Positions 8,469 to 18,984 of a stretch of 64,000 nt of DNA are shown here, in pieces; the stretch's first letter is position 1, and every line of letters starts with the position of its first letter. The stretch comes from an uncultured bacterium (GTDB lineage: Bacteria; Patescibacteriota; Gracilibacteria; Absconditabacterales; Absconditicoccaceae), in NCBI GenBank assembly GCA_937862565.1, contig CALMFT010000012.1, positions 1 to 64,000 of the forward strand, given 5' to 3'. The notes below the pieces were generated by a model. The model made no database searches, was not told the DNA's origin, and saw only the letters and a list, made by a program, of their open reading frames with translations. The position numbers were made by a program, and so were the translations under genes.

Positions 8469-11400
8469 ATGTATAAAAGATGAAAAATAGTTTTATTGGC
8501 ATGGTTGTTACTTGCTGGAGTGTGAGCTTTTTTTGCTATACAACAAGATATTCCTACTGCAGATGCTTCATTTTTTTCTAATGTGTGATCAGGAAGAGGA
8601 GACAAATATGGTGGAATAAATAGAACTGGTAGCAAAATATGTCTCAAAGATGGCGTCCCTCTACAAGATAATCAGTGAAATGGATTCAATTATTTTTGTT
8701 GTAATGATAATGCTGAATGTGGTGACTATAATTCAAAATATGGAAATTGAAATGGCGTTGTAACTTGTGCGAGCTTGGGGAACAATCAATATTGTCCAAA
8801 TAATATGGTTCCAGTTACATGATTTAGTTTTGTAAATTATAATCTCAAAAAGTCTGCTATAAAATGGTTTTGAGGTTTTGGTGGTATAACTATGACCGGG
8901 GCCAGCATAGGTGAAAATGTAATGTATATACTCAATTTATTTAACGAGGGAAACACCACTTGATACAATATCAGCATACAAGATGTTCTTCCTCCTGGCT
9001 TTGTGTTTTCACAGATTTATTATAGCGTTCCAGGGCATACTATTATAACTTCAAACACAGGAGTAACTTGGCAAATACCAAGTCTATTTGCTTCTACCTG
9101 ATCTCACTGAGTTACGGCACTTCGATTTAGAGGTTATTATGTCAGCACTGGTACAAAAATTAATAATGCTAATATAACTTCTTTACCATCATTGTGTACT
9201 ACGGGTTGTAGTTCTTCATACTCTATTGATATAGTAGCGCCTGTGCTCAAATTAGCAAAATCAATAATAATAAACTGACTCAATTATACCTGAGCTCTTT
9301 CTCATAATCAAACCTGAGCCTATCTTATTACAGTAGGGAATAGTGGTGCTTGAATAGCTCAAGATATCGAAATCAATGATTCTCTTCCAGTTGAATTTAG
9401 TTTTACTTCTGCGAGCATAAGCACTGGGACAATAATCTATGACACAGGAAGTCATAGCATACAATGGAGCGGCTTCCAAGTTGTAAATGGAACTACCCAA
9501 CAATTAACTATTTATGGAACATGGAGTGCTTTAAGCTCAGGAACAATTACTAATATTGCAATAGCAAATAATAGCGCTTTATGTGGTGTTACTGGTTCAA
9601 ATTGTAGTGCCCAAATTACTGCTACGAAACAATTGCCAGTAGATGCTATTTGTAATACTTGAGTTATGATTCCGTATTATTCTGGTATAGACTTACTTCC
9701 AAGTACCGGGCAACTGTGTACTACAGGTATTTTACAGGGTCTAACTACATGAAATTCTGGTCGAACTTGGAATTGTTTAGGACAATTTGGAGGAAATAAT
9801 CAGAATGCTTGTGATCTACAAATACTTTATTGTGGAGATGGACTTGGAGGCGGAATAGAACAATGTGATGATGGTAATATAAATAGCAATGATTGATGTA
9901 ATGCAATATGTCAGCTTGAAGTACCAAGTTGTATTTTAGGTATTGCTCCAAATGGTGGAGCTGCTCCTTTAGCTACCACGGCGACATGGACTATTCCATC
10001 ATGGGCAAGTGCAACTTTACTTGATCGAGGAGACGCGAGTAATGCACCTTCTCCTATTCAGCCCATAGGGCATAATTATCTATTACCAGGTCCATATACT
10101 GCAATATTAACAATACAAAATAATCTTTCTGGAGCTATAACCAATACTTGCAACGCAGGGATAAATGTAACATTTTGAGTATTCCCTATCAATGGAGCAT
10201 GTGGTTCGGAAAATGGAAGCACTTATTATGATTTTGCATGAGGAGGAACTAGTCTAACAGTAGCATCTCCTGGCTTATGTAGTGATGGTGATGTAGTGAA
10301 TTTTCAAATAATCTGACATACTTGGACTTGGACCTGTCAGGGAATTAATGGTGGTACCGACGATACGAGTTGTGCTGCTGCAGAAAATTATTGTGGTGAT
10401 GCAATTCTGGGTGGTGGAAATAATTTTACAGCTCAAGAGCAATGTGATAATGATTTGAGTAACACTCCTGGTGATGGATGCGATTCTGCGTGTCAATTTG
10501 AAACTCCAAGTTGTTCGTTTATTGTAGCACCATCCACTGGTTACGCTCCTCTCAACGTCAACTTATCACGAGGTCCCTTGGATCCGTGGGTTACAGCAAC
10601 TCAACTTACTACCACACAAGTAAGTCCTCCGATTATCAGTCCTATTTCTCCAGTAATCACAGCTTACACTAATACATGAGATTTTATAACTACTTTGACA
10701 TTAGAAAATAATCTTCCATGAGCAGCAAACATCGCACAATGTACAGGACTCATACAAGTTCTGGATGCTCCAGTTACTGGTCAATGTAATACGACTTTAT
10801 CCACAGGCTACTACTCTGGTTATATTTTTAGTACGCCAGATACCAATACACTATGTTCTCAAGGGAATCTTACAGGACTTACGCAATCAAGCAACTTATG
10901 GACTTGGTCATGTGAGTGATTGTATGGAGGAGGCGATGAGAATGCTTGTTCTTTTGTTGTTATGTATTGTGGGGATGGAACCGTACAAGGATTAGATTTT
11001 TGAGAAAACTGTGAAGTTGGAGCGGGATGTGATACATCTACGTGTCAGCGATATCCAGGTTCTTGTTCTCAGATTTGATTATCTGTGACACCTAGTTTTG
11101 GTCTAGCACCTTTAATAACAAGTTTAGGATTTACTAATATCATAGGATTTAGTGCGAGTATAATTGATTGGTGAGACGGAAACCAGACTTTAAGTCCTAT
11201 TTCGCCTTCAGCTCATCTTTATACGTGAGTTAATAATTTTTTCTGAGGAATATTATTTGAAAATCTAAGTAATACAGGTGTTGCTTTTGCATGTCCATTT
11301 ATCGTAAATGCAACTAACTCTATTCCAGCTAATCCAGGTCCGTGATGAATTTATACACCTATAGATTTACCTACACCTGAAATCAACATTCCAAATGTTC

Positions 11401-13481
11401 CGAATGTTCCAAATGTTCCGAATAATGATAATTCAAATAATAATCCAAATATTCCAAATATTCCGAATATTCCGAATAATGACAATTCAAATAACGATGG
11501 AGTTGTGGAGATAGTAATCCCAGACCTGCCTTCAAATCCTTATATCGATATCAATACTGGTAGTGGTGTTTTTGAACCAGTTCCTGATCTTATCTATAAT
11601 CCAAATATTTTAAGTCCAATAAAATCAATTATTCCTCCTATTTATAATCCACATGAAAGTATTACTGTAGTAGTGGGAGGAAGCATAGATGTTGTAAATA
11701 ATAATCTACCAGTAGTTGAAGCCGAAAATATAGAAAAAGTAGACGAAATTGAATTAGTCGACGTACAAACCCAAGATGATATATTAAATAAAGTAGCAGA
11801 ATACCAGGGACTCAAAGTTAAACCTACTTCTGATCACAACGATTGAGAATTTTATCAGATTGATGTAGCTTCATTGGAATATGTATACAAATGTCAAAAA
11901 AGTACTTATTCTCAAGATAGCTTGATGAACTGTATCAAGGAACTTCCTCAATGAGTTTGTTCAGTAATAGTCAAACAAAATAATCTAGTAAGTTTACTTA
12001 AAGATAATATACAAAGCTGTCTCAAAGAAATTGAACAATATAAAGAATATTATGACGCAGTAAAAGGATCTTTGTATATTCAAGATTATGATAAAAATGC
12101 AGCAAATGCAATTTCGTTTTTACAGCAATTTATTGATATTAGAGTAACGAGCAATGTCTTCTCCCCATTCGTTGAATGATTCGCGAGGATAGAGTTTGAT
12201 CCTACTATTCCCAACGCACATATCTTCTGATTATTAAAAAATATATGAGTAAAAAATCCAATTATTCCAGTTCCACTATTTAAAATTGCTACCTATATTC
12301 CGAATAGTCAAAAGGAAATAGAAAATATAATCTGAAAAGAAAGTACGGGAAGTACAAATAGTCTTATTGAGACTCTTAAAAATCCTCCAGTAAATGATGC
12401 AACAAGCCCAGTACTGACTTATAATGATCCACTCTATGACAAACAAACCTACTTACAAACTATTGATTATGGGCAATTTATGAAACAATGTACTTGGAAT
12501 AGTATTTCTAAAAAAATTGATGTAGCGATAATTGATAGTGCGTTTGACATCAATCATGAAGATCTTGGGACTACAATTGTAGGCACTAAGGATGTGGCAG
12601 ATAAAGACGATGATGTTACTCCTCCAGGAAATAAAACACGTAATAACGATTGGAAACATGGGACCTTCTCTGCAGGAATTATTGGTGCTACTTCAAACAA
12701 CGAGAAAGGTGTAATGAGTATTGCAGGTGACATAGTAAGTATGTATTTGTACAAAGCAGCAAGTGACGACGGAGTAGGAAGTGATATCTGATACGGAGCC
12801 GAGAGCCTGGTAATTGCTGCAAAAAACAATCCTCAGATTATCAGTCTTTCACGAGGAGCCTACATTGATAACCCTAAGAGTCTAGATTTCTTACAAAAAA
12901 TTATAAACGAAATTCATAAAAAAGGAATTATACTTGTTGCATCAGCAGGTAATTACAATAAATCACAAAAATTTTATCCAGCAGCTTTCGATAATGTGAT
13001 TTCAGTAGGTGCTATTGATAATAATCTTGCTAAAGCATCCTTCTCAAATTATGGTGATTGGGTGGATATTGCAGCTCCTGGAGTGGATATTATGACTACT
13101 TCAAACGGAGATAACTATGAACTTGTGGATGGAACTTCCGAAGCAGCGCCAGCAGTATCAGCAATCATTGCGAAGATATTGAGTAAGGGTGGAACTGTAG
13201 AAGATATAGAAGATAATCTGAAAACTATATTGGAGCCAGTAGGGAAAGGAGCCGTTAGCATGGGACAAACCTGTAATGCACTTGCCCTCAAATACGATCC
13301 TCTTTCTTATGATAAAGAATACTCCCCTGATGCTATTCGTAACAACTTCCAAGGGAACTTCCTTGCTCAAAGTGCTATTGGTAAAAATCGTACTGCTTTG
13401 TGGATACTATTATGATTATTGATTTTAGCTATGATGTTCATAGGAAGGTTTGTGGTGAAGACTTTGAAAACTCCAGAGTAA
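8469..13481 (+). CDS. Giant surface subtilase with DUF11, PKD-like and Cys-rich repeats
   Basis: One 1670-codon frame with about 38 UGA glycines. In order it has a signal peptide (residues 7-30); a DUF11-like repeat (about 270-360); and alternating PKD-like domains with DUF4215/Myxo-type Cys-rich repeats (CGDG...EQCDDG...GCNAxC), around 445-880. An Asn/Pro/Ile low-complexity linker (about 965-1015) and an S8 peptidase domain (about 1340-1570) follow. The triad is visible: Asp in AIIDSAFD, His in HGTFSAG, Ser in GTSEAAPAVS, with the oxyanion Asn in ASAGN. A transmembrane helix sits at the C-terminus. It is probably a cell-surface protease acting on a host or on neighbouring proteins. An in-frame ATG at 8451 is an alternative start. 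Confidence 0.9.
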
Positions 13482-13511
13482 GATATTTATAATCTGATTA
13501 AATAGTATCGT

Positions 13512-14144
13512 ATGAATAAAAACTTTCAGAACACAATAAATAGAGATTATATCATTCCTCAATTCGAAGAGATTGATTTCCTAAATAGTAAAGTGCAACA
13601 TTGGATTAATTTTTTTGGACAAGAATGATTATTCACCATCAAAGAGAGAATACAACTTATATTGGAAATCAATCAATCCGTACGGGAAGAAGGTCATATG
13701 TATATGCGTGACATACAAGAATTGTTGTTACTAGGAGTTGAAGAAGTAAATCTAGATGAATCTCAACTACTTCCACTTCCTCCCAAGGAAATCTATGAAA
13801 AAATATTCACAAAGTATATGCTAAGAACAGATCTTTCAGAACATCATATTATTTTCAAAAATAAAAATCTTGGAGGTCATCCTAGATACAAAGATAATAT
13901 CATCAATATGGAAAGAGGTAAACATAGTTCCTTTCATGGATTGTTGGGGCAAGAAAATCTCTACCCTCATCAGCAGCTTTCCAGATTCTTAGCACTAGAA
14001 AAAAGTACTCTTCCTCAATCTTTTCTTACTACGCTAGAAATGCTTGAAAAAACGTATCATAAGCAGTTTCAAAAAGATCCTTTTTCTTTGTATAAGCCTG
14101 AGGTATTTAACGGTAATTTCAAAAGAAATAATTTTCATAATTAG
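13512..14144 (+). CDS. Hypothetical protein with HNH-like His-rich motif
   Basis: A 210-aa soluble protein, 30 bp after the subtilase. From about residue 113 it contains a double-His start (HHIIF), then a GG-H pair, an Asn-Ile-x-N region and a final H-x-x-FH motif (KHSSFHGLLGQ). That spacing resembles the HHxxP...GG...N...H...H arrangement of small HNH-type proteins common in CPR genomes. No nuclease activity can be claimed. A single UGA glycine occurs near residue 39. Its start lacks a Shine-Dalgarno. Confidence 0.55.
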
Positions 14145-14163
14145 TAGCTAATTATCCTAGCTA

Positions 14164-14212
14164 TTGACATTTATATCAAAATATTTATGTATACTCCCTC
14201 TCCAGGTCGGAG
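14164..14212 (+). promoter_or_regulatory. Promoter and conserved CTCCAGGT-GGAG leader, copy 1
   Basis: TTGACA at 14164-14169 and TATACT at 14190-14195 (spacing a little long) are followed by the leader block CTCCAGGTCGGAG, which can form a 4-bp stem. The same arrangement precedes the next two genes. Confidence 0.7.
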
Positions 14213-14227
14213 AAATAAACAAGAACT

Positions 14228-14575
14228 ATGACTATAGAAAAAAGATTAGAACGCAGTGAGCAAGAGCATCAAGACAGAAAAATCGAAAGAACACAAAGCA
14301 TTGAAACTACTCAATTGAATATTGATTTATTCAATGAAAAGAGGGAAAAGGCATTGAGTAATTTTTATAAAGAACGTTCTCAGGAAAAACAAGAGTTGGA
14401 AGAAAAATATAAAAATTTTCCTAAACAATTGTTAGCAGCTGAAAAAGTTCGTCTTGAGGAAGCAAAAGCGAAATTTAAAAAACTTAATGCAAATCTAGAA
14501 GAAGAATTAAGTGAAGTGAAGAAAAATTCACGGGTTCTTGAGAGGTATTATCCCTCTATGGGAAACAATCTCTAA
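14228..14575 (+). CDS. Coiled-coil protein, first of the leader-linked trio
   Basis: This 115-aa, highly charged protein is almost entirely predicted helix and coiled coil (Lys/Glu/Gln heptads from residue 5 to 105). It has no membrane segment and no recognisable enzyme motif. It has its own promoter, a conserved leader and a strong terminator, so it is a single-gene unit. The matching leaders of the next two genes suggest coordinated regulation. The function is unknown. A structural or nucleoid-associated role is possible but unsupported. Confidence 0.65.
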   Translation: MTIEKRLERSEQEHQDRKIERTQSIETTQLNIDLFNEKREKALSNFYKERSQEKQELEEKYKNFPKQLLAAEKVRLEEAKAKFKKLNANLEEELSEVKKNSRVLERYYPSMGNNL

Positions 14576-14579
14576 CCCA

Positions 14580-14607
14580 AATCCCTGGTTTTTACAGGGA
14601 TTTTTTC
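14580..14607 (+). terminator. Rho-independent terminator
   Basis: Stem AATCCCTG / CAGGGATT followed by TTTTT, immediately after the coiled-coil gene. Confidence 0.85.
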
Positions 14608-14643
14608 TTAACCAAAATTGATTATAATTTCATTAAATTACTA

Positions 14644-14693
14644 TTGACAAATAGAATAATATATTTATATACTAGTTACTCCAGGTAGGAGTA
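14644..14693 (+). promoter_or_regulatory. Promoter and conserved leader hairpin, copy 2
   Basis: TTGACA at 14644-14649, an 18-bp spacer and TATACT at 14668-14673. The leader TACTCCAGGTAGGAGTA (14677-14693) is a 6-bp perfect inverted repeat around AGGTA. The GGAG arm lies about 18 nt from the ATG, too far for a standard Shine-Dalgarno, so the hairpin probably acts on the 5' end of the transcript. Confidence 0.75.
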
Positions 14694-14710
14694 AAAAAAA
14701 CTATAACAAA

Positions 14711-15202
14711 ATGAATAAGTTAAGTGCAAAACAGAACACAGAAACAACAAATGCAGCAGGAGAAAGTCCTATCAGTGAATTCGCAAAATTCGAAGAATCA
14801 AACCGAATGTATGGAAAGGTTCTTCAAGAGTTCAACGAAGAATGGGCCGAAATCCAATCGGATCCAAACAAGAATGCTGAATGGAAAGAGCGTTGCATTG
14901 TTTTTCTAAGAGTAACGGCCAAAAAAATCTATCAGGCCGGTAACGAAGACCTCAAAGGGATTGACATTGCATCCCTGAACATCAGCAAGAAAACTTATGA
15001 TTTATTAAAAGGATTAGAAATTCGGAATGTTTATGAGATTCTTGAGTTTTCTGTGGCTGAGCTGCGTTATCACTTGGGATATCGCCATACAAAATCACTA
15101 TGCGTAGTACTAAGCGCAGATCACGGAGTTACACTCTTTAGTTGAATTACCTTACACACACGACCCTCGTCTTTTACGGGGGTTTTTTCTTCTCTTTTTT
15201 AG
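14711..15202 (+). CDS. RNA polymerase alpha-CTD-like protein A
   Basis: The last 55 residues or so of the recognisable protein (about 90-143) match the pattern of the RNA polymerase alpha subunit C-terminal domain: L-x-I-S-x-x-x-Y-x-x-L, then an I-x-N-V-x-E-I stretch, and GV-x-L at the end. This is the helix-hairpin-helix module that binds UP-element DNA and activators. The N-terminal 90 residues are acidic and helical. The full alpha subunit body is absent. A UGA sits exactly at the natural domain end (15143-15145). Under the recoded table translation would run 19 more codons through the terminator to a TAG at 15200. Confidence 0.6.
15163..15189 (+). terminator. Rho-independent terminator overlapping the extended frame
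   Basis: Stem ACCC-TCGT / ACGG-GGGT followed by TTTTTT. It starts 18 bp after the UGA at 15143 and lies inside the frame if that UGA is read as glycine. Confidence 0.75.
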
Positions 15203-15224
15203 TGATGTTAGTATTTGAATACAC

Positions 15225-15272
15225 TTGACAAAGTATTAAATATATTTATATTGTTCTTACTCCAGGTCGGAG
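15225..15272 (+). promoter_or_regulatory. Promoter and conserved leader, copy 3
   Basis: TTGACA at 15225-15230, a 16-bp spacer and TATATT at 15247-15252. The leader block CTCCAGGTCGGAG lies at 15260-15272 and is identical over 13 bases to copy 1. Confidence 0.7.
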
Positions 15273-15290
15273 GAATAAACAAAAATTACA

Positions 15291-15704
15291 ATGGAAGTAA
15301 AGAAAGTAAAAACAAGAGTAATCTATCAAGAGGATCTTAGTATGGAAGAATTGAAAGCTATGTTGTATGATGAGTATGAACAACAGCCCGAATCTATTCC
15401 ATCTATGGGAAGAAAAGCCATTTTCTGGCATGGCAAACATTTTAATTGCCAGTGGACAAAATCAGATCATTCTATGATCATACGATTGAGTCCTCTAAAA
15501 GAAAATGATCCCTATCTTCATGTCTTACACAAAGACATAGGTCCAAGACTCTATAATGCTTTAGTAAAACGTGGAATCAAGCAATTGAGTGAAACGCAAA
15601 ATCTTTCAAAAAGTGAATTAAAGAAAGATAAAAATGTGGGGAGTAGATACACAAAACTTCTTGAACAAAGCATGAATCAGTATGGATTCTCTTTACTGCC
15701 CTAA
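15291..15704 (+). CDS. RNA polymerase alpha-CTD-like protein B
   Basis: A 137-aa protein whose C-terminal 55 residues again look like an alpha-CTD/helix-hairpin-helix module: I-G-x-R-L-Y-N-A-L-x-x-x-G-I, a middle N-L-S-K-S-E-L helix, then N-V-G-S-R and G-F-S-L at the end. The N-terminal 80 residues form a different, possibly alpha/beta domain rich in Trp, His and Lys. Together with protein A it forms a tandem pair with the same promoter and leader but divergent N-termini. DNA or sigma-factor binding is a reasonable inference. No UGA is used. Confidence 0.6.
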   Translation: MEVKKVKTRVIYQEDLSMEELKAMLYDEYEQQPESIPSMGRKAIFWHGKHFNCQWTKSDHSMIIRLSPLKENDPYLHVLHKDIGPRLYNALVKRGIKQLSETQNLSKSELKKDKNVGSRYTKLLEQSMNQYGFSLLP

Positions 15705-15730
15705 CTCCGCTTTACAGCTCAGTTAAACAA

Positions 15731-15762
15731 AAACCCTTAGTGAAATCACTAAGGGTTTTTTC
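15731..15762 (+). terminator. Rho-independent terminator
   Basis: A 12-bp perfect stem (AAACCCTTAGTG / CACTAAGGGTTT) with a T-run, 26 bp after the gene ending at 15704. Confidence 0.9.
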
Positions 15763-15810
15763 TATGTATAACAATATTTTGATTAGCTTTAAATAAATCA
15801 GATTATTTTA

Positions 15811-16347
15811 TTAATTACATTCAAAACCTCCTTTTGCAGGCACACAGTTATCTACAAGTTTGATATCATATACAATCAGACTATCTAACTTATTCATAGA
15901 ATCCATAATCCCATAAATACACTGACCAGGAGCTAAAGGCTTCTTGCTTGAAGTAAGATATTTTGCTTTCTTTACAGCGTTTGTGGCTAGAAAATTGAGT
16001 GAATATCCAAAGAAGTTCACTTCAGAATTTGTGGCAGCGTCATACATTTTGGGAGGTAATTCATATCCCATATCTATATTCATAGATCATAATTTGGATC
16101 CTGGACATTCTACGAATTCAGTATTTGATCCGATCGGTTCATTCGTATTATCAATTTCTAACTTGAAAACTTTTAGAGAACCTTTATTGGTAACTGTAAT
16201 CTTAGCTCCTTCGTTTTGTACAGATTGAGTTGTAAAATCAATCAAAGAGTTATTTGTAAGATTTTTTTCACCAAATCCCCATCCTAGCGAGAAAGTTATT
16301 ACCGCTACAGGAAGACTTAAGATTCACCAGAGAAATTTTTTCATCAT
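15811..16347 (-). CDS. Exported hypothetical protein with conserved cysteines
   Basis: A 178-aa protein with a signal peptide or N-terminal anchor (about residues 3-22, one UGA glycine), then a beta-rich domain. It has four cysteines, two of them in the last 16 residues. It resembles an FxLYD or CARDB-like envelope domain in composition, but I cannot assign a family. The start at 16347 (MMKK) gives a standard signal sequence. It may be a client of the DsbB-like oxidoreductase. Confidence 0.6.
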
Positions 16348-16477
16348 AATGTACTATATATATTAAAAATATTCTGAGTAATAGTAATACTACCATTATA
16401 ATCAGAATATTTAAATATTGCAAGTTTTTGGGGTGATTTCCTAGTATTATACTAATTTTCACAATAATATATGGATA

Positions 16478-17236
16478 TTATAGGATATTGTCATAAACTT
16501 CTTCTACATCGTCATCATCTTCCAGTACTTCTCTTACTCTTTCAACTTTTGCATAGATTTCGTCACTAATCTCTAATGGATTGGTGGATTCTCGAATAAG
16601 ATCAGCGCTAGCGAGTTTGTAACCTAGATTTTCAATATTTTTCAACACTCCAGTAAAATTTTCCATAGTGGTTACTACTCTGCAAATACCTTCTTCAAGT
16701 GTATAATCACTGATATCTAGACCCAATAATTCATTTTCTAGCTTATCTTCATCAAAAGGTAGTACGCTTTCGATATCGTTACCCTTGATCTTTTCAGTTT
16801 TGATACTTCCCTCGATCACGATTTCTCCAATCTCTCTAAATTGCCACCCTACTGCGCCCATTTCAGCCATAGTTCCTCCTGATTTATTGAGTAAGGTACG
16901 AATATTGGTAGCAGTACGGTTACTATTATCAGAAAGAGTTTTGATATACAAAGCCACCCCACCAGGTGCGTATCCTTCATAAAATAAAGTCTGATAAGCT
17001 GCTCCATTTGCCTGTCCTGAACCTTTCTTGATAGCTCTTTCTATGACTTCCTTGGGAACACTCGCGTATTTTGCTTTGGTCAAAACCGTATCCAAAGAAG
17101 GATTCATGCTGGGGTCAGGACCTCCGCGCGCTGCAATCTCAATGAGTTTCCCCATCTTGCTGTATACCTTGCTTTTTTTGGCATCTTCAGCGGCTTTTCT
17201 ATGTTTGATGTTGTGTCGTTTACTATGTCAGGCCAT
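16478..17236 (-). CDS. yebC: YebC/PmpR family protein
   Basis: A 252-aa YebC/TACO1-family protein, full length for the family. The N-terminus MAGHSK-x-HNIK-x-RKA is diagnostic, with the third residue, Gly, encoded by UGA. The central Y-E-G-Y-A-P-GG motif (near residue 87) and the G-x-x-GW-x-F segment are also present. Members act as DNA-binding regulators or as translation factors that relieve ribosome stalling on proline-rich stretches. The gene reads away from pyruvate kinase, with which it shares a 186-bp divergent intergenic region. Confidence 0.95.
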
Positions 17237-17252
17237 TTTTTTTATATTAATA

Positions 17253-17265
17253 ATAATCAGATTAT
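17253..17265. repeat. 13-bp palindrome ATAATCAGATTAT
   Basis: Perfect copy in the divergent yebC-pyk intergenic region, 17 bp upstream of the yebC start. Confidence 0.85.
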
Positions 17266-17422
17266 AAGTCATAAGGATAATAATTTGTGGTTAAAAAACA
17301 ATAAAATCCTAACTTCTCCAAAATCAATAATAAATAAATGGATTACGCTCATAAAAAAAATATACTATGAGTTCCAAAATTTTTTGAAATCAAGAAAACT
17401 ATTTATAATACACTAAAAACTC

Positions 17423-18829
17423 ATGAAACTCACTAAAATTATCGCGACTGTAGGACCTGCTACGTGGACAGAAGAAAAACTTATCGAACTCTACCACAAT
17501 GGCGTGAACGTTATTAGACTCAATTTTTCACATAAAGATTATGATGAGAAGAAGATGGTAATAGATCTTGTTCGCAAACTCAATGGTGAACAAAAAACGA
17601 AACTCAGTATTCTTATGGATAATAAATGACCTGAAATTAGAACTGGGAAAAAAGAGGAGAAAATAAGTTTTGAAAAAGACGAGATGATCAAGATTTCTAT
17701 CACTCAAGAAGGTCTTGGTGAAAGAGATATTTTTTGTGATTATTCTTCTTTGTTGGATGACCTCGAGATTGGAGATATTATCAGAATTGATAGTGGATTA
17801 TTTGACGTAGAAGTGATAGAAATTGGAGTAGGTTATTGCGTATGTAAAACGCTTTCAAGCTGAATTATCTGATCATATAGACATATCAATTTACCTGGTA
17901 AAAAGATTAAACTACCAGCTTTGACAGAACAGGATAAAGAAGATGCTTTGTTTGGTATTCAAAATGGTATCAATATCGTAGCTATGAGTTTTGTGAGAAA
18001 TGCGGAACATATTAGAGAATTAAGAAATTTCTGGAAAGGAAATGGAGGAAATGATATTCAGATTATTGCAAAAATAGAAAATCAAGAAGGATTGGATAAT
18101 TTGGAAGAGATTGCAAAAGAAAGTGATGGAGTAATGGCAGCAAGAGGAGATCTAGGAATTGAAGTACCAGTTACTATGCTTCCTGTCTACCAAGAAAAAA
18201 TCATGCACTTGTGCCACAAATACGGTAAACCAATTATCATTGCTACGCAGATGATCGAATCTATGATGAAAGAACCTTTCCCTACGAGAGCAGAAATCCA
18301 CGATATCTACCAAGCAGTAGTGATGGGTACGGATTGTACTATGTTATCAGGGGAAACTGCAATTGGTAACTACCCCATCCAAGCAGTACAATTTATGAAA
18401 AATACAGTTCAAACAGCCGAAGAGCATAAGATACAAAAATTCTTTGATTTTAACACCGATGGGCGGGATGGAATAGGACTAAGCTACAAACATTTGTTAC
18501 AATCTGCTTTATTCTTGGCGAAAAATATCAACGCAGCAGGAGTTGTAATCTTTACCAAAACAGGTCGTGGAGCAAAAATGCTTTCTGCCTACAAATCTTC
18601 TCTTCCTATCTTGACCTGTACGCGAGATCTTGATATCTTGGAAAAACTAGGGTATTATTATGGAGTAATTGCCCACCACATCGAAGGAAAACCAGAACTC
18701 AATTTTGGTCGAATTCAAAGCCAGTTCCCTATCGTTCAAAATACCAGCCACAAACCGTATGTCATCATTTCTGATACGGATACAGTGACTGGAAACTACC
18801 CTACTATTCAAGTTATTCATTATCATTAG
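17423..18829 (+). CDS. pyk: Pyruvate kinase
   Basis: Converts phosphoenolpyruvate and ADP to pyruvate and ATP. The 468-aa protein has the N-terminal K-I-I-A-T-x-GPA, the substrate/metal motif MDNKGPEIRTG (its first glycine is UGA), the catalytic KIENQEG near residue 212, and MAARGDLGIEVP (near 237) ending in ATQM-I-E-SM. The C-terminal domain is present. The three UGA codons all fall where the family has glycine or tolerates it. This gene is one of the clearest proofs of recoding here. A terminator follows. Confidence 0.97.
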
Positions 18830-18863
18830 AATGATATTATAATCTGAATTTAAAGTATGAAAA

Positions 18864-18888
18864 AAACCTGTATTGCTACAGGTTTTTT
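18864..18888 (+). terminator. Terminator of pyk
   Basis: Stem AAACCTG / CAGGTTT with a T-run. A copy of the ATAATCTGA word (from about 18838) lies between the stop codon and the hairpin. Confidence 0.85.
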
Positions 18889-18984
18889 CACTCTTATTCT
18901 CCTACCCTTTTATATCGAGTAGACCTGCTTATCCATGACCCGAAGATCTGATACGAGTTTTTCAAGGGTACAGGCCTTTGTTTA

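Noticed and set aside
8378-8647. A minus-strand frame and later opposite-strand frames across 9.2-10.5 kb
   Set aside because: They overlap the long plus-strand subtilase frame, have biased low-complexity translations and show no protein motifs.
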